From Methylobacterium frigidaeris (GTDB taxonomy: Bacteria; Pseudomonadota; Alphaproteobacteria; Rhizobiales; Beijerinckiaceae), in contig NZ_BPQJ01000034.1 of the NCBI RefSeq assembly GCF_022179185.1, positions 1 through 64,000 on the forward strand: a DNA stretch of 64,000 nt, given 5' to 3'. Positions 15,793-23,559 of this stretch are shown in pieces. Within the stretch, counting starts at the first letter, position 1; each line of letters starts with the position of its first letter. The position numbers were made by a program, and so were the translations under genes. Under the pieces are notes generated by a model, which was given only the letters and a program-made list of their open reading frames with translations, did not search any database and was not told the DNA's origin.

Positions 15793-17625
15793 ATGAGCTT
15801 CGTCACCCCAGACCCCTTCACCACGCGGCCCGAGATCGACGGCACCTTCGGGGTCGTGGCGTCGACGCACTGGATCGCCACCGCGGTCGGCATGGGCGTG
15901 CTGGAGCGGGGCGGCAACGCCTTCGATGCGGGGGTCGCCACGGCCTTCGTGCTGCAGGTGGTCGAGCCGCACCTCAACGGGCCGGGCGGCGACGTGCCGG
16001 TGATCCTGCACGACGTCCGGGTTGGCCGGCCGCAGGTGGTGTGCGGGCAGGGCCCGGCGCCGCAGGCCGCCACCATCGCGCGCTTACGCGACCATCTCGG
16101 CCTCGACCTCGTGCCGGGCACCGGGCTCCTGGCCCCGTGCGTGCCGGGCACCTTCGACGCCTACATGCTGATCCTGCGCGACCACGGCACCTGGCGTCTC
16201 GCCGACGTGCTGGAAGCGGCGATCGGTTACGCGCGGGACGGCTTCCCGCTGGTCGAGCGGGTCTCGGCCACCATCGCCACCGTCGAGGGGCTGTTTCGCG
16301 AGCACTGGCCGAGTTCGGCGGCGACGTACCTCCAGGATGGCGGCGTGCCCGCCCCCGGCACGCTGTTCACCAACCCGGCTCTCGCAGAGACCTATGCCCG
16401 GATCGTGCGCGAGGCCGCGGGGGGCACGCGCGAGCAGGAGATCGAGCGCGCCCGCCGGATCTGGTCGCAGGGCTTCGTCGCGGAGGCGATCGACACGTTC
16501 TGCCGCACGCAGGCGGTGATGGACGTGACGGGCCGGCCTCATCGCGGTCTCCTCACCGGGGCCGACATGGCGGCCTGGCAGGCGAGCGTCGAGGAGCCGG
16601 TCGGTTACGAGTACGGCCGCTACACCGTGCTGAAGGCCGGGCCGTGGACGCAGGGGCTCGCCACCCTGCAGCAGCTCGCCCTGCTCAAGGGCTTCTCCCT
16701 CGACGGCCTCGATCCGGCCGGGCCCGACTTCATCCACCTCCAGGTCGAGTGCGCCAAGCTCGCCTTCGCCGACCGGGACACGTTCTACGGCGATCCCGCC
16801 TTCGTCGACGTGCCGGTGGAGATCCTGCTCTCGGACGCCTACAACGATGAGCGCCGCCGGCTCGTGGCTGAGACCGCCTCGCTGGAGCAGCGGCCCGGCA
16901 CGATCCACGGCTTCGGCAAGGCCCTCGACGCCCGGGTGAGCAGCGGCGCCCGCACAGCCGTCGCCAGCACCGGGGCCGGTGAGCCGACGGTCGGCAAGAT
17001 CGCAGCGACGGTCCCGCCGGACGATGCCCGTGCGGGCGTGGTTCGGGGCGACACGGTCCACTTCGACATCATCGACCGGCACGGCAACATGATCACCGCC
17101 ACGCCGTCCGGCGGCTGGCTGCAATCCTCGCCGGTGATCCCGGCGCTCGGCTTCTGCCTCGGCACCCGGGCGCAGATGTTCGTCCTCGACGAGGCGCATC
17201 CGGCAGCCCTCGCCCCGGGCAAGCGGCCGCGCTCGACCCTCTCGCCGACGATGGCCCTGCGCGACGGCGAGCCCTACCTCGCCTGGGGCTCGCCGGGGGG
17301 CGACCAGCAGGACCAGTGGATCCCGCAATTCTTCCTGCGCCACATCCATGCGGGCATGAACCTGCAAGCGGCGATCGACGCGCCGGCCTGGCACACCGAG
17401 CACTTCCCGTCCTCGTTCTGGCCGCGCACGGCCCGGCCGGGCGTCGTGGTGGTGGAGAACCGGGTCAGCTCCGGCACGGTGGCGGAGTTGCGCCGGCGCG
17501 GCCACCTCGTCGAGGTCGGGTCCGACTGGTCGGAGGGCCGCCTGACCGCGGCGAGCCGCGACGGCCGCCGCCTGCGGGCGGCGGCCAACCCGCGCGGCAT
17601 GCAGGGCTATGCCGCGGGGCGGTGA
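15793..17625 (+). CDS. Gamma-glutamyltransferase family protein
   Basis: 610 residues from ATG 15793, with GAGAGGA upstream. It matches the Ntn-hydrolase GGT family: N-terminal STHWIATAVGMGVLERGGNAFDA, the GPGGD loop, and the self-cleavage region with nucleophile threonine in GDTVHFDIIDRHGN, followed by a small-subunit GSPGGDQQDQW motif. GGTs split gamma-glutamyl bonds, classically of glutathione, after autocleavage into two subunits. No signal peptide is visible, unlike the periplasmic enzyme, so this is probably a cytoplasmic homologue, and its true substrate is uncertain. Confidence 0.88.
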   Translation: MSFVTPDPFTTRPEIDGTFGVVASTHWIATAVGMGVLERGGNAFDAGVATAFVLQVVEPHLNGPGGDVPVILHDVRVGRPQVVCGQGPAPQAATIARLRDHLGLDLVPGTGLLAPCVPGTFDAYMLILRDHGTWRLADVLEAAIGYARDGFPLVERVSATIATVEGLFREHWPSSAATYLQDGGVPAPGTLFTNPALAETYARIVREAAGGTREQEIERARRIWSQGFVAEAIDTFCRTQAVMDVTGRPHRGLLTGADMAAWQASVEEPVGYEYGRYTVLKAGPWTQGLATLQQLALLKGFSLDGLDPAGPDFIHLQVECAKLAFADRDTFYGDPAFVDVPVEILLSDAYNDERRRLVAETASLEQRPGTIHGFGKALDARVSSGARTAVASTGAGEPTVGKIAATVPPDDARAGVVRGDTVHFDIIDRHGNMITATPSGGWLQSSPVIPALGFCLGTRAQMFVLDEAHPAALAPGKRPRSTLSPTMALRDGEPYLAWGSPGGDQQDQWIPQFFLRHIHAGMNLQAAIDAPAWHTEHFPSSFWPRTARPGVVVVENRVSSGTVAELRRRGHLVEVGSDWSEGRLTAASRDGRRLRAAANPRGMQGYAAGR

Positions 17626-17630
17626 GCGCC

Positions 17631-17852
17631 TTACATCGTCGGGTTGGCGGGCCCGGTCGGGGAAGGGTCGGGGGTGATGGCCGGGGAGTTGCCGGGATCG
17701 TTCACCGGAATCTCGACCGGCCGATCGCCCGGGGCCTCGCTCGGCAGGTCGGGCCCGCCGGGATTCGGCGTATCGGGGCCAGGATTGTCGGGACCCGGCG
17801 CAGGCGGTACGGGATCGTAGGGCTGGTCCGGGATCGGGCCGGGATTCGACAT
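17631..17852 (-). CDS. Small proline-rich hypothetical protein
   Basis: 73 residues with a good ribosome-binding site (GAGAGGAG) before ATG 17852. The sequence is almost entirely Pro, Gly, Asp, Asn and Ala in PGPDNPGPDTPNPGGP-like repeats, predicted to be disordered, with no signal peptide or membrane segment. I do not recognise a family. It is convergent with the GGT gene, six bases away. The clear start signal favours a real gene, but composition alone gives no function. Confidence 0.55.
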   Translation of the reverse strand: MSNPGPIPDQPYDPVPPAPGPDNPGPDTPNPGGPDLPSEAPGDRPVEIPVNDPGNSPAITPDPSPTGPANPTM

Positions 17853-17915
17853 CGAGCGCTCCTCTCTCTGTCGTTTTCAAACCGGGGCGCCGGGCCCCGG
17901 TTCCGCTGCGTCCGG

Positions 17916-18236
17916 CTACTGCTTGGTCAGGAGCTTGGTGCCGTTCTGGCTGACGATCTGCTGAATCTTGTGGGCGAAGAGCGACAGCAGCAGCGGCATC
18001 CGGACCTCGACCCGCACCGCGTCGTCCTCGACGTCGATGTCGCCGTCGACGCGCTGGTTCATGGCGGCCACCAGGAACGAGAGCCGGTCGCCGCTCCAGG
18101 TCGCGTCGGCCATGCTGAGGCCCGCCTTCTGCAGCATCTCCTTGGCCTGGCCGATTCCGTTCTCGAGCCGGCGTCGGGCCTCGGCCCGGCCGAGCTGATG
18201 GGGAATCACGACAACCAGGGGCTTTGCCATCATCAC
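17916..18236 (-). CDS. Polyhydroxyalkanoic acid system family protein
   Basis: 106 residues; the start could be any of the first three Met codons (MMMAKPLVV). It matches the PHA-system family (PHA_gran_rgn): PLVVVIPHQLGRAEARRRLENG at the start, a central WSGDRLSF, and VEVRMPLLLSLFAHKIQQIV near the end. Members are often found with polyhydroxyalkanoate granule genes and also resemble lipid-binding proteins; the precise role is unknown. No PHA genes are close by. It probably shares a transcript with the proline-rich protein. Confidence 0.8.
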   Translation of the reverse strand: MMMAKPLVVVIPHQLGRAEARRRLENGIGQAKEMLQKAGLSMADATWSGDRLSFLVAAMNQRVDGDIDVEDDAVRVEVRMPLLLSLFAHKIQQIVSQNGTKLLTKQ

Positions 18237-18300
18237 GCTCCGCTCGCACGATGAGCCTGATGTGGGGAGGCGCAGCCCGACGGCAACGCCGGGGCCTGGA

Positions 18301-18684
18301 TCAGTCCACCACCGCGACGGCGACCCGGGCGATGCCGTTCATGCCGATCGCCTGGCCCGCGCCGCGGGCGAGATCGATGATGCGCCCATGCGCGAACGGC
18401 CCACGGTCGTTGATCCGCACCACCACCGAGCGGCCGTTGGACTGGTTGGTCACCCGCACCCGCGTGCCGAAGGGCAGGCTGCGATGCGCCGCCGTGAGGC
18501 CGTTGGGGTTGAAGCGCTCGCCGCTCGCGGTGCGATGGCCGGACGCGTACCAGGAGGCTTTGCCGCTCTGGGCCTGAGCCGTCGACGAAGCGGCGAGGCT
18601 GCCCAATCCGGCGAGGGCGAAGCCCCCTCCGAGAGCCACCATCCGGGCCGCGTTCGACCGACGCACAGGCTGGGCGCTGTTCAT
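18301..18684 (-). CDS. RlpA-like double-psi beta-barrel protein
   Basis: 127 residues from ATG 18684 (MNSAQPVRRSNAARMVALGG), which opens a signal peptide ending near STAQAQ; a longer frame from 18777 lacks start signals. The mature part is a single RlpA domain: GKASWYASGHRTASGERFNP, then AHRSLPFGTRVRVTN and VVVRINDRGPFAHGRIIDLA, including the conserved D of NDRGP. RlpA proteins are periplasmic or outer-membrane lytic transglycosylases or septal-ring proteins. No lipobox cysteine and no SPOR domain are present, so this is a minimal soluble form. Confidence 0.9.
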   Translation of the reverse strand: MNSAQPVRRSNAARMVALGGGFALAGLGSLAASSTAQAQSGKASWYASGHRTASGERFNPNGLTAAHRSLPFGTRVRVTNQSNGRSVVVRINDRGPFAHGRIIDLARGAGQAIGMNGIARVAVAVVD

Positions 18685-19465
18685 TCCACTGTCCTTGGTG
18701 GTTGCTGACGACAGAGCCAATCGAGACCAAACAGGACGAAAATATGACCGCCCGATTTGTGGCAGATAGTGCCGCATTCTCGGCCGATATCTTGAAATTC
18801 GTTAAGAAATGACTTTTCAAGTCATGGAGAAATGCGAAACCTTATTGGCGACTTGCGGGAGCGGGCAGCTGCACTCGGGTTTTCAGCATTCGGAAGAAGC
18901 GCGGGCCGCGCGGCGGTGCCCGCGGCACCGAGGCGAGTGGCAGGGCCGTGCCGTGGAAGGGGGAGGCGCGGACGCCTCCCCTCCCCGACCGATCCCGGGC
19001 TTGGCCGGGATCTGCGAGCGAGGCGCGAAGTCGCGCAGGACCGACTTCGGCCGTGGGGAGAGAGCTTCCCCCTGTCGTCGACGACGTGAGCGCAAGCGAA
19101 GCCGAAGCGAGGGGTGAGGTGCCGGAGGAGTCTCTTCCGGAGATCCACCTCACCCTCGCCCTGCGGTCTCGCTGCGCCGACGCCAAGGTCGTCGCAACCC
19201 TCTCCCCGCCTGCGGGGAGAAGGGGAAGCCGCGCCTCGCTCTTCAGTGGAACGGCCCCTCCCGAACCGGACGCCACCGCACCGCAACGACGAGGGCACAC
19301 CATCTGCGTCGACTGTAGCGCTTCATTAACGGATGAGCCCGGCCGCCCGACGACTAGGCAAGAAGTGCAGCCCCATTTCGAGACGCAATTCGTGCCTGCG
19401 GGAAACGTGACCTTTACCGTAGCGGCGGCAATGTCTGGTGGTCAGTCGCGTAACCGGTGTTTGCC
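18685..19465. repeat. Gene-free region with three palindromic elements
   Basis: About 780 bases between rlpA-like and ccrM. The first 100 bases upstream of the RlpA-like gene are AT-richer and probably carry its promoter. Three hairpin-forming units follow. One is GATCCCGG with CCGGGATC near 19000. A second is GGTGAGGTG (19113-19121) with CACCTCACC (19146-19154), containing an inner CCGGA/TCCGG stem. The third is TCTCCCCGC (19201-19209) with GCGGGGAGA (19212-19220). They resemble dispersed palindromic repeats of alphaproteobacteria. Open frames here overlap on all strands and lack start signals, so I see no gene. Confidence 0.55.
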
Positions 19466-20656
19466 ATGGCTTCCCCGCGTACCGCGGTCGCCGGCGCCGC
19501 CGCCCGGAATCAGGTCTCGCGTACCGGGCGAGTGGTGTCGGCGCCGCGGATGGGTCTCGTTACCCCCGCACAGCGTCTTCCCCTGGACGAGGTCATCCTC
19601 GGGGATTGCCTCACTGCCCTCGATCGGCTCCCGCCGGCCAGTGTCGACCTGGTCTTCGCGGATCCGCCCTACAACCTCCAGCTCGGCGCCGGCGCCCTGC
19701 TGCGCCCGGACCAGAGCACCGTCGACGCCGTCGACGACGACTGGGACCAGTTCGCCAGCTTCGAGGCTTACGACGCCTTCACCCGCGCCTGGCTCTCCGC
19801 CTGCCGCCGGGTGATGAAGCCGACCGCCACCCTCTGGGTGATCGGGTCGTACCATAACATCTTCCGCGTCGGGAGCGCGTTGCAGGATCTTGGTTTCTGG
19901 ATCCTGAACGACATCGTGTGGCGCAAGGCCAACCCGATGCCGAACTTCCGCGGCAAGCGCTTCACCAACGCCCACGAGACCCTGATCTGGGCCTCGCGCA
20001 GCGAGCAGAAGGGCTACACCTTCCATTACGAGGCGCTGAAGGGCGGCAACGACGACCTGCAGATGCGCTCGGACTGGTTCATCCCGCTCTGCACCGGCGA
20101 CGAGCGCCTGAAGGGCGAGGACGGGCGCAAGCTGCACCCGACCCAGAAGCCCGAGGCTCTGCTCGCCCGCACCATCCTGTCGTCGTCGAATCCCGGCGAC
20201 GTGGTGCTCGATCCCTTCTTCGGCACCGGCACCACCGGTGCGGTGGCCAAGCGCCTCGGCCGGCATTTCATCGGCATCGAGCAGGAGCCGGCCTATGCGG
20301 CGGCGGCGCGCGAGCGCATCGCCGGCATCGAGCCCCTGTCGCGTGCCGCGCTCCTCACCGCGCCGACGAAGCGCGCCGAGCCGCGGGTGCCGTTCCTGAG
20401 CCTCCTGGAAGCTGGCCACGTCCGGGCCGGCGAGACGCTCACCGACGAGCGGCGGCGCCACAAGGCCCTGGTGCGGCCCGACGGCACGCTCGGGGTCGGC
20501 CCGGCCTCGGGCTCGATCCACAAGATCGGTGCCCTGGTCCAGGGCCTGCCGGCCTGCAACGGCTGGACCTTCTGGCACGCCGAGCGCGGCGGACGCCTCG
20601 TCTGCATCGACGACTTCCGCGGCACGATGCGGGCCGGGATGGGCTCGGCCGCCTGA
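19466..20656 (+). CDS. ccrM: CcrM-type adenine DNA methyltransferase (GANTC)
   Basis: 396 residues from ATG 19466; GTG 19457 and ATG 19550 are alternatives, and no ribosome-binding site decides. It is a beta-class N6-adenine methyltransferase: catalytic DPPYN at about 66-70, then the target-recognition region, then HPTQKPEALL and the SAM-binding DPFFGTGTTG. The C-terminal part (about 305-396, VRPDGTLGVGPASGSIHKIGA) matches the RAMA/CcrM DNA-binding domain. In this class CcrM methylates GANTC after replication and times cell-cycle gene expression. It is not paired with a restriction gene. MutY follows on the opposite strand. Confidence 0.93.
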   Translation: MASPRTAVAGAAARNQVSRTGRVVSAPRMGLVTPAQRLPLDEVILGDCLTALDRLPPASVDLVFADPPYNLQLGAGALLRPDQSTVDAVDDDWDQFASFEAYDAFTRAWLSACRRVMKPTATLWVIGSYHNIFRVGSALQDLGFWILNDIVWRKANPMPNFRGKRFTNAHETLIWASRSEQKGYTFHYEALKGGNDDLQMRSDWFIPLCTGDERLKGEDGRKLHPTQKPEALLARTILSSSNPGDVVLDPFFGTGTTGAVAKRLGRHFIGIEQEPAYAAAARERIAGIEPLSRAALLTAPTKRAEPRVPFLSLLEAGHVRAGETLTDERRRHKALVRPDGTLGVGPASGSIHKIGALVQGLPACNGWTFWHAERGGRLVCIDDFRGTMRAGMGSAA

Positions 20657-20668
20657 GGCGGCGGCACC

Positions 20669-21907
20669 TCACCGTCCCTTCGGCCGTCCGCGCCCGGTCG
20701 TCTTGACCACCGGTGCCGCGGCGGCCGGCCGGCGCGACAGCACCTTCTGTAGCGGCGCCCGCCGCGGCGGCGGCTCGGGTTCGGGGAGCGTCGCGAGGTC
20801 GGGTTCCGGCGGCGGCGCCGGGGCGGGAGGGGGTGCGGCCAGCTTCTGCTCCAGGGCGTGGGCCAGAACCTTCTTCATCGCGCCGGGCAGCGGCTCGGCC
20901 TCGAGGCCGGGGCGCGGGGTGAAGCGCATGCCCTCGGGGGCCGGCGTGCCGGCGGCGACCCTGGCGAGGAAGACCGTCAACTCGAGCGGGAAATGCGTGA
21001 AGACGTGGCGCACGCTTCCCGGCAGCCGCTTCCAGCGCGCGTCGAGAGGCGCATCGAGGAGGGCTTGCGCCGGGTCGTAATCGGCCCGCCACTCGCTCGT
21101 CGGCGGCTCGGCCATGGAGCCGAGCAGGCCTTCCGGCGGCCGGGTGCGCAGGAGCACCGCGTCGTCGCCGGCCCGCAGCACCACGAAGGCGGCGCCCCGG
21201 CGCAGCTGCCCCGCCACCTTCTTCACCTTGCGCGGGAACGTCTCCTGCAGCCCTTCGGCCCGGGCGCGGCAGGGCTGCATCCACGGGCACAGGGCACAGG
21301 CCGGCCGCTTCGGGGTGCAGAGCGTGGCGCCGAGATCCATCACCGCCTGTGCGAAGTCGCCGGGGCGCCGCTGCGGCACCAGGGCTTCGGCGAGGCGGCG
21401 GATCTCCGGGCGCGCGGCGGGAATCGGCGCCTCGATCGCGTAGAGCCGCGACACCACCCGCTCGACATTGCCGTCCACCGCCGCCGCCGGCCGGTCGAAG
21501 GCGATCGCCGCGATGGCGCCGGCCGTGTAGGCGCCGATCCCCGGGAGCTTCCTCAGCCCCTCCACCGTATCGGGGAAGGCGCCGGCCTCCGCCACCGCCT
21601 TCGCGCAGGCATGCAGGTTGCGGGCGCGGGAATAGTAGCCGAGGCCGGCCCAGGCGCCCATCACCGCCTCCTCGGGCGCCGCCGCCAGGGCCTCGACGGT
21701 CGGGAAGCGCTCCAGGAAGCGGGCGAAGTAGGGCTTCACCGCAGCGACGGTGGTCTGCTGCAGCATGATCTCGGACAGCCAGACCCGGTACGGATCGGGC
21801 GCGACGCCGGGCAGCGCGCGCCAGGGCAGCGCGCGGCGATGGCGGTCGTACCAGACCAGGAGGTCGGCGGCATCCGGCCTTGAGTGCGACGCGGCGGGCG
21901 CTACCAT
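20669..21907 (-). CDS. mutY: A/G-specific adenine glycosylase
   Basis: 412 residues from ATG 21907. MutY removes adenine mispaired with 8-oxoguanine. The N-terminal part has the helix-hairpin-helix motif (LPGIGAYTAGAIAAIAF) with the catalytic Asp in AVDGNVERV, LGATLCTPKRPACALCPW supplying the 4Fe-4S cysteines, and WLSEIMLQQTTV early on. The C-terminal NUDIX-like domain reads oxoG. After about residue 350 there is a proline-rich, basic tail (PPPAPAPPPEPDL ... GRGRPKGR) not needed for the fold. The gene heads a conserved alphaproteobacterial cluster with dciA, dsbA-like and smc, and is divergent from dciA. Confidence 0.95.
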   Translation of the reverse strand: MVAPAASHSRPDAADLLVWYDRHRRALPWRALPGVAPDPYRVWLSEIMLQQTTVAAVKPYFARFLERFPTVEALAAAPEEAVMGAWAGLGYYSRARNLHACAKAVAEAGAFPDTVEGLRKLPGIGAYTAGAIAAIAFDRPAAAVDGNVERVVSRLYAIEAPIPAARPEIRRLAEALVPQRRPGDFAQAVMDLGATLCTPKRPACALCPWMQPCRARAEGLQETFPRKVKKVAGQLRRGAAFVVLRAGDDAVLLRTRPPEGLLGSMAEPPTSEWRADYDPAQALLDAPLDARWKRLPGSVRHVFTHFPLELTVFLARVAAGTPAPEGMRFTPRPGLEAEPLPGAMKKVLAHALEQKLAAPPPAPAPPPEPDLATLPEPEPPPRRAPLQKVLSRRPAAAAPVVKTTGRGRPKGR

Positions 21908-22078
21908 GCCGCCCGCCTTAGCGGGTTTTCCGCGATTGCGGGAGCGGGATTTCGGGATCTCGGTCGCCAGACACGGCCCTGGCGGCAGCGGGATCGAGGG
22001 TTAAGTGTTCCCTTACACGAAGGCTCTATCTCTCGGGGCTTCACGCCGGGAGCGGCGATCTTTCAGGACGGACGGGCG

Positions 22079-22564
22079 ATGGCGCGGCCCAAACCCTTGA
22101 GCGAGCTGATCGAGCGGTCCCTCGGCCCCGTCTTCGCGGCGCAGGGCTTCGCCTCGACCGACATCCTGGCCTCCTGGGCCGAGATCGTCGGCGAGCGGCT
22201 GGCCCGGGCCTGCCAGCCGGAAAAGCTCGAATGGCCGCGCCGGCGCGGCGGCACGCGCGAGCGGCCGGAACCCGGCACCCTGACCGTGCGGGTCGAGGGC
22301 GCCTTCGCCCTCGAGCTCCAGCACCTCGTGCCGCTGGTGATCGAGCGCATCAACCGGCATTACGGCTGGGCCTGCGTCGGCAAGATCCGCCTGCGCCAGG
22401 ACCGGGTCGCGCAGGCGCGCCGGCGGACCGCCGCCCCCCCGCCCCTCGACCCGGTGCGCCGCGGCGAGGTCGCGCTCGCCGTCTCCACCGTGAGCGAGGC
22501 GGCCTTGCGCGACGCCCTCGACCGGCTCGGCCTCGCGGTACTCGGGGCGCAGCGCTCGCGCTGA
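22079..22564 (+). CDS. dciA: DciA family protein (DUF721)
   Basis: 161 residues from ATG 22079. It has the DUF721 pattern: PLSELIERSLGPVFAAQGFA, ILASWAEIVGERLA, and the TLTVRVEGAFALELQHL beta strand before ERINRHYGW. DciA proteins load the replicative helicase DnaB in the many bacteria that lack DnaC, and the fold contains a KH-like domain. Its place between mutY and the DsbA-like gene ahead of smc is conserved in Hyphomicrobiales. The frame extends upstream to 21884 but without start signals. Confidence 0.85.
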   Translation: MARPKPLSELIERSLGPVFAAQGFASTDILASWAEIVGERLARACQPEKLEWPRRRGGTRERPEPGTLTVRVEGAFALELQHLVPLVIERINRHYGWACVGKIRLRQDRVAQARRRTAAPPPLDPVRRGEVALAVSTVSEAALRDALDRLGLAVLGAQRSR

Positions 22565-22779
22565 CCGCGACCGCCCTCTACGCATTCCACGGGTCTCACC
22601 TGCGGCAAGCCCGAGCGGGCGTCGGCGCCCATGCGTCGGACGCCGTCGCGGCACGCGACCGCACCCGGGATGAAAGCGTCGCGGGCTGTTGATGCGCCGG
22701 CTGCTTGCCACGAGGCGGCCGGGATTCTACCGCACTCACGATCGCGGACCCTCCCGCACCCTCCACGAGGACGCCTGCC

Positions 22780-23439
22780 ATGCTCACCCGTCGCGAGGCC
22801 CTGACACTCACCGGCTCGGCCCTCGGCGCGGCTCTGCTCGCGCCGGCCCTGCCGTTCTCCGCCCTCACCCAGGCTGCCTTGGCCCAGGGGCCGGTGGTCG
22901 ACGGCCTGATGCAGCCCGGCCCCCTCGGCGACGTCTGGCTCGGGCCGGACAATGCCCGCTGCACCATCATCGAGTACGCCTCGATGACCTGCTCGCACTG
23001 CGCCGCCTTCCACAAGACGACCTGGCCGGCGCTCAAGGAGCGCTGGATCGATGCCGGCAAGGTCCGCTTCACCCTGCGCGAATTCCCCCTCGACCCGCTC
23101 GCCACCGCGGCCTTCATGCTGGCGCGGTCCGACAACGGCGCGCGCTACTATCCCATCACCGACATGCTGTTCGACCAGCAGCAGAACTGGGCCTTCGTGC
23201 CCAAGCCCCTCGATGCTCTCGAGCAGATGATGCGCCAGGCCGGCTTCTCGAAGGAGAAGTTCGAGGCGACCCTGAAGGACCAGACGCTCTACGACGCGGT
23301 CAACGCCGTGAAGGAGAAGGCCATGACGACCTTCAAGGTGAACGCCACGCCGACCTTCTTCATCAACGGCCAGAAGTACCAGGGCGAGATGACGATCGAC
23401 GGCATGGAGAAGGTGATCAAGCCGATCGTCGGGGCGTGA
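22780..23439 (+). CDS. DsbA-family thiol-disulfide protein
   Basis: 219 residues from ATG 22780. The start gives MLTRREALTLTGSALGAALL, a Tat-like leader (RRxAL) cut near ALAQG. The thioredoxin-like domain has the C-S-H-C active site in YASMTCSHCAAFH, an inserted helical part, and a cis-Pro loop in NATPTFFINGQ. It is a periplasmic oxidoreductase of the DsbA/BdbD (Thioredoxin_4) type that probably forms or reshuffles disulfides. It lies between dciA and smc, as in relatives. No DsbB partner is nearby. Confidence 0.9.
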   Translation: MLTRREALTLTGSALGAALLAPALPFSALTQAALAQGPVVDGLMQPGPLGDVWLGPDNARCTIIEYASMTCSHCAAFHKTTWPALKERWIDAGKVRFTLREFPLDPLATAAFMLARSDNGARYYPITDMLFDQQQNWAFVPKPLDALEQMMRQAGFSKEKFEATLKDQTLYDAVNAVKEKAMTTFKVNATPTFFINGQKYQGEMTIDGMEKVIKPIVGA

Positions 23440-23559
23440 GGCGGCAACGACTCCGACAAGGCCCTGACCAGCTGCGCTTGACCTGACACGTGGAACGCCT
23501 CCCCTCCCCCCTCGCGGGGAGGGGACGTAGCGATCCGACGCCGCGCACTGCGCCTCCTC

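Noticed and set aside
18809..19298. Several overlapping frames upstream of ccrM
   Set aside because: They occur on both strands over palindromic DNA, without start signals.
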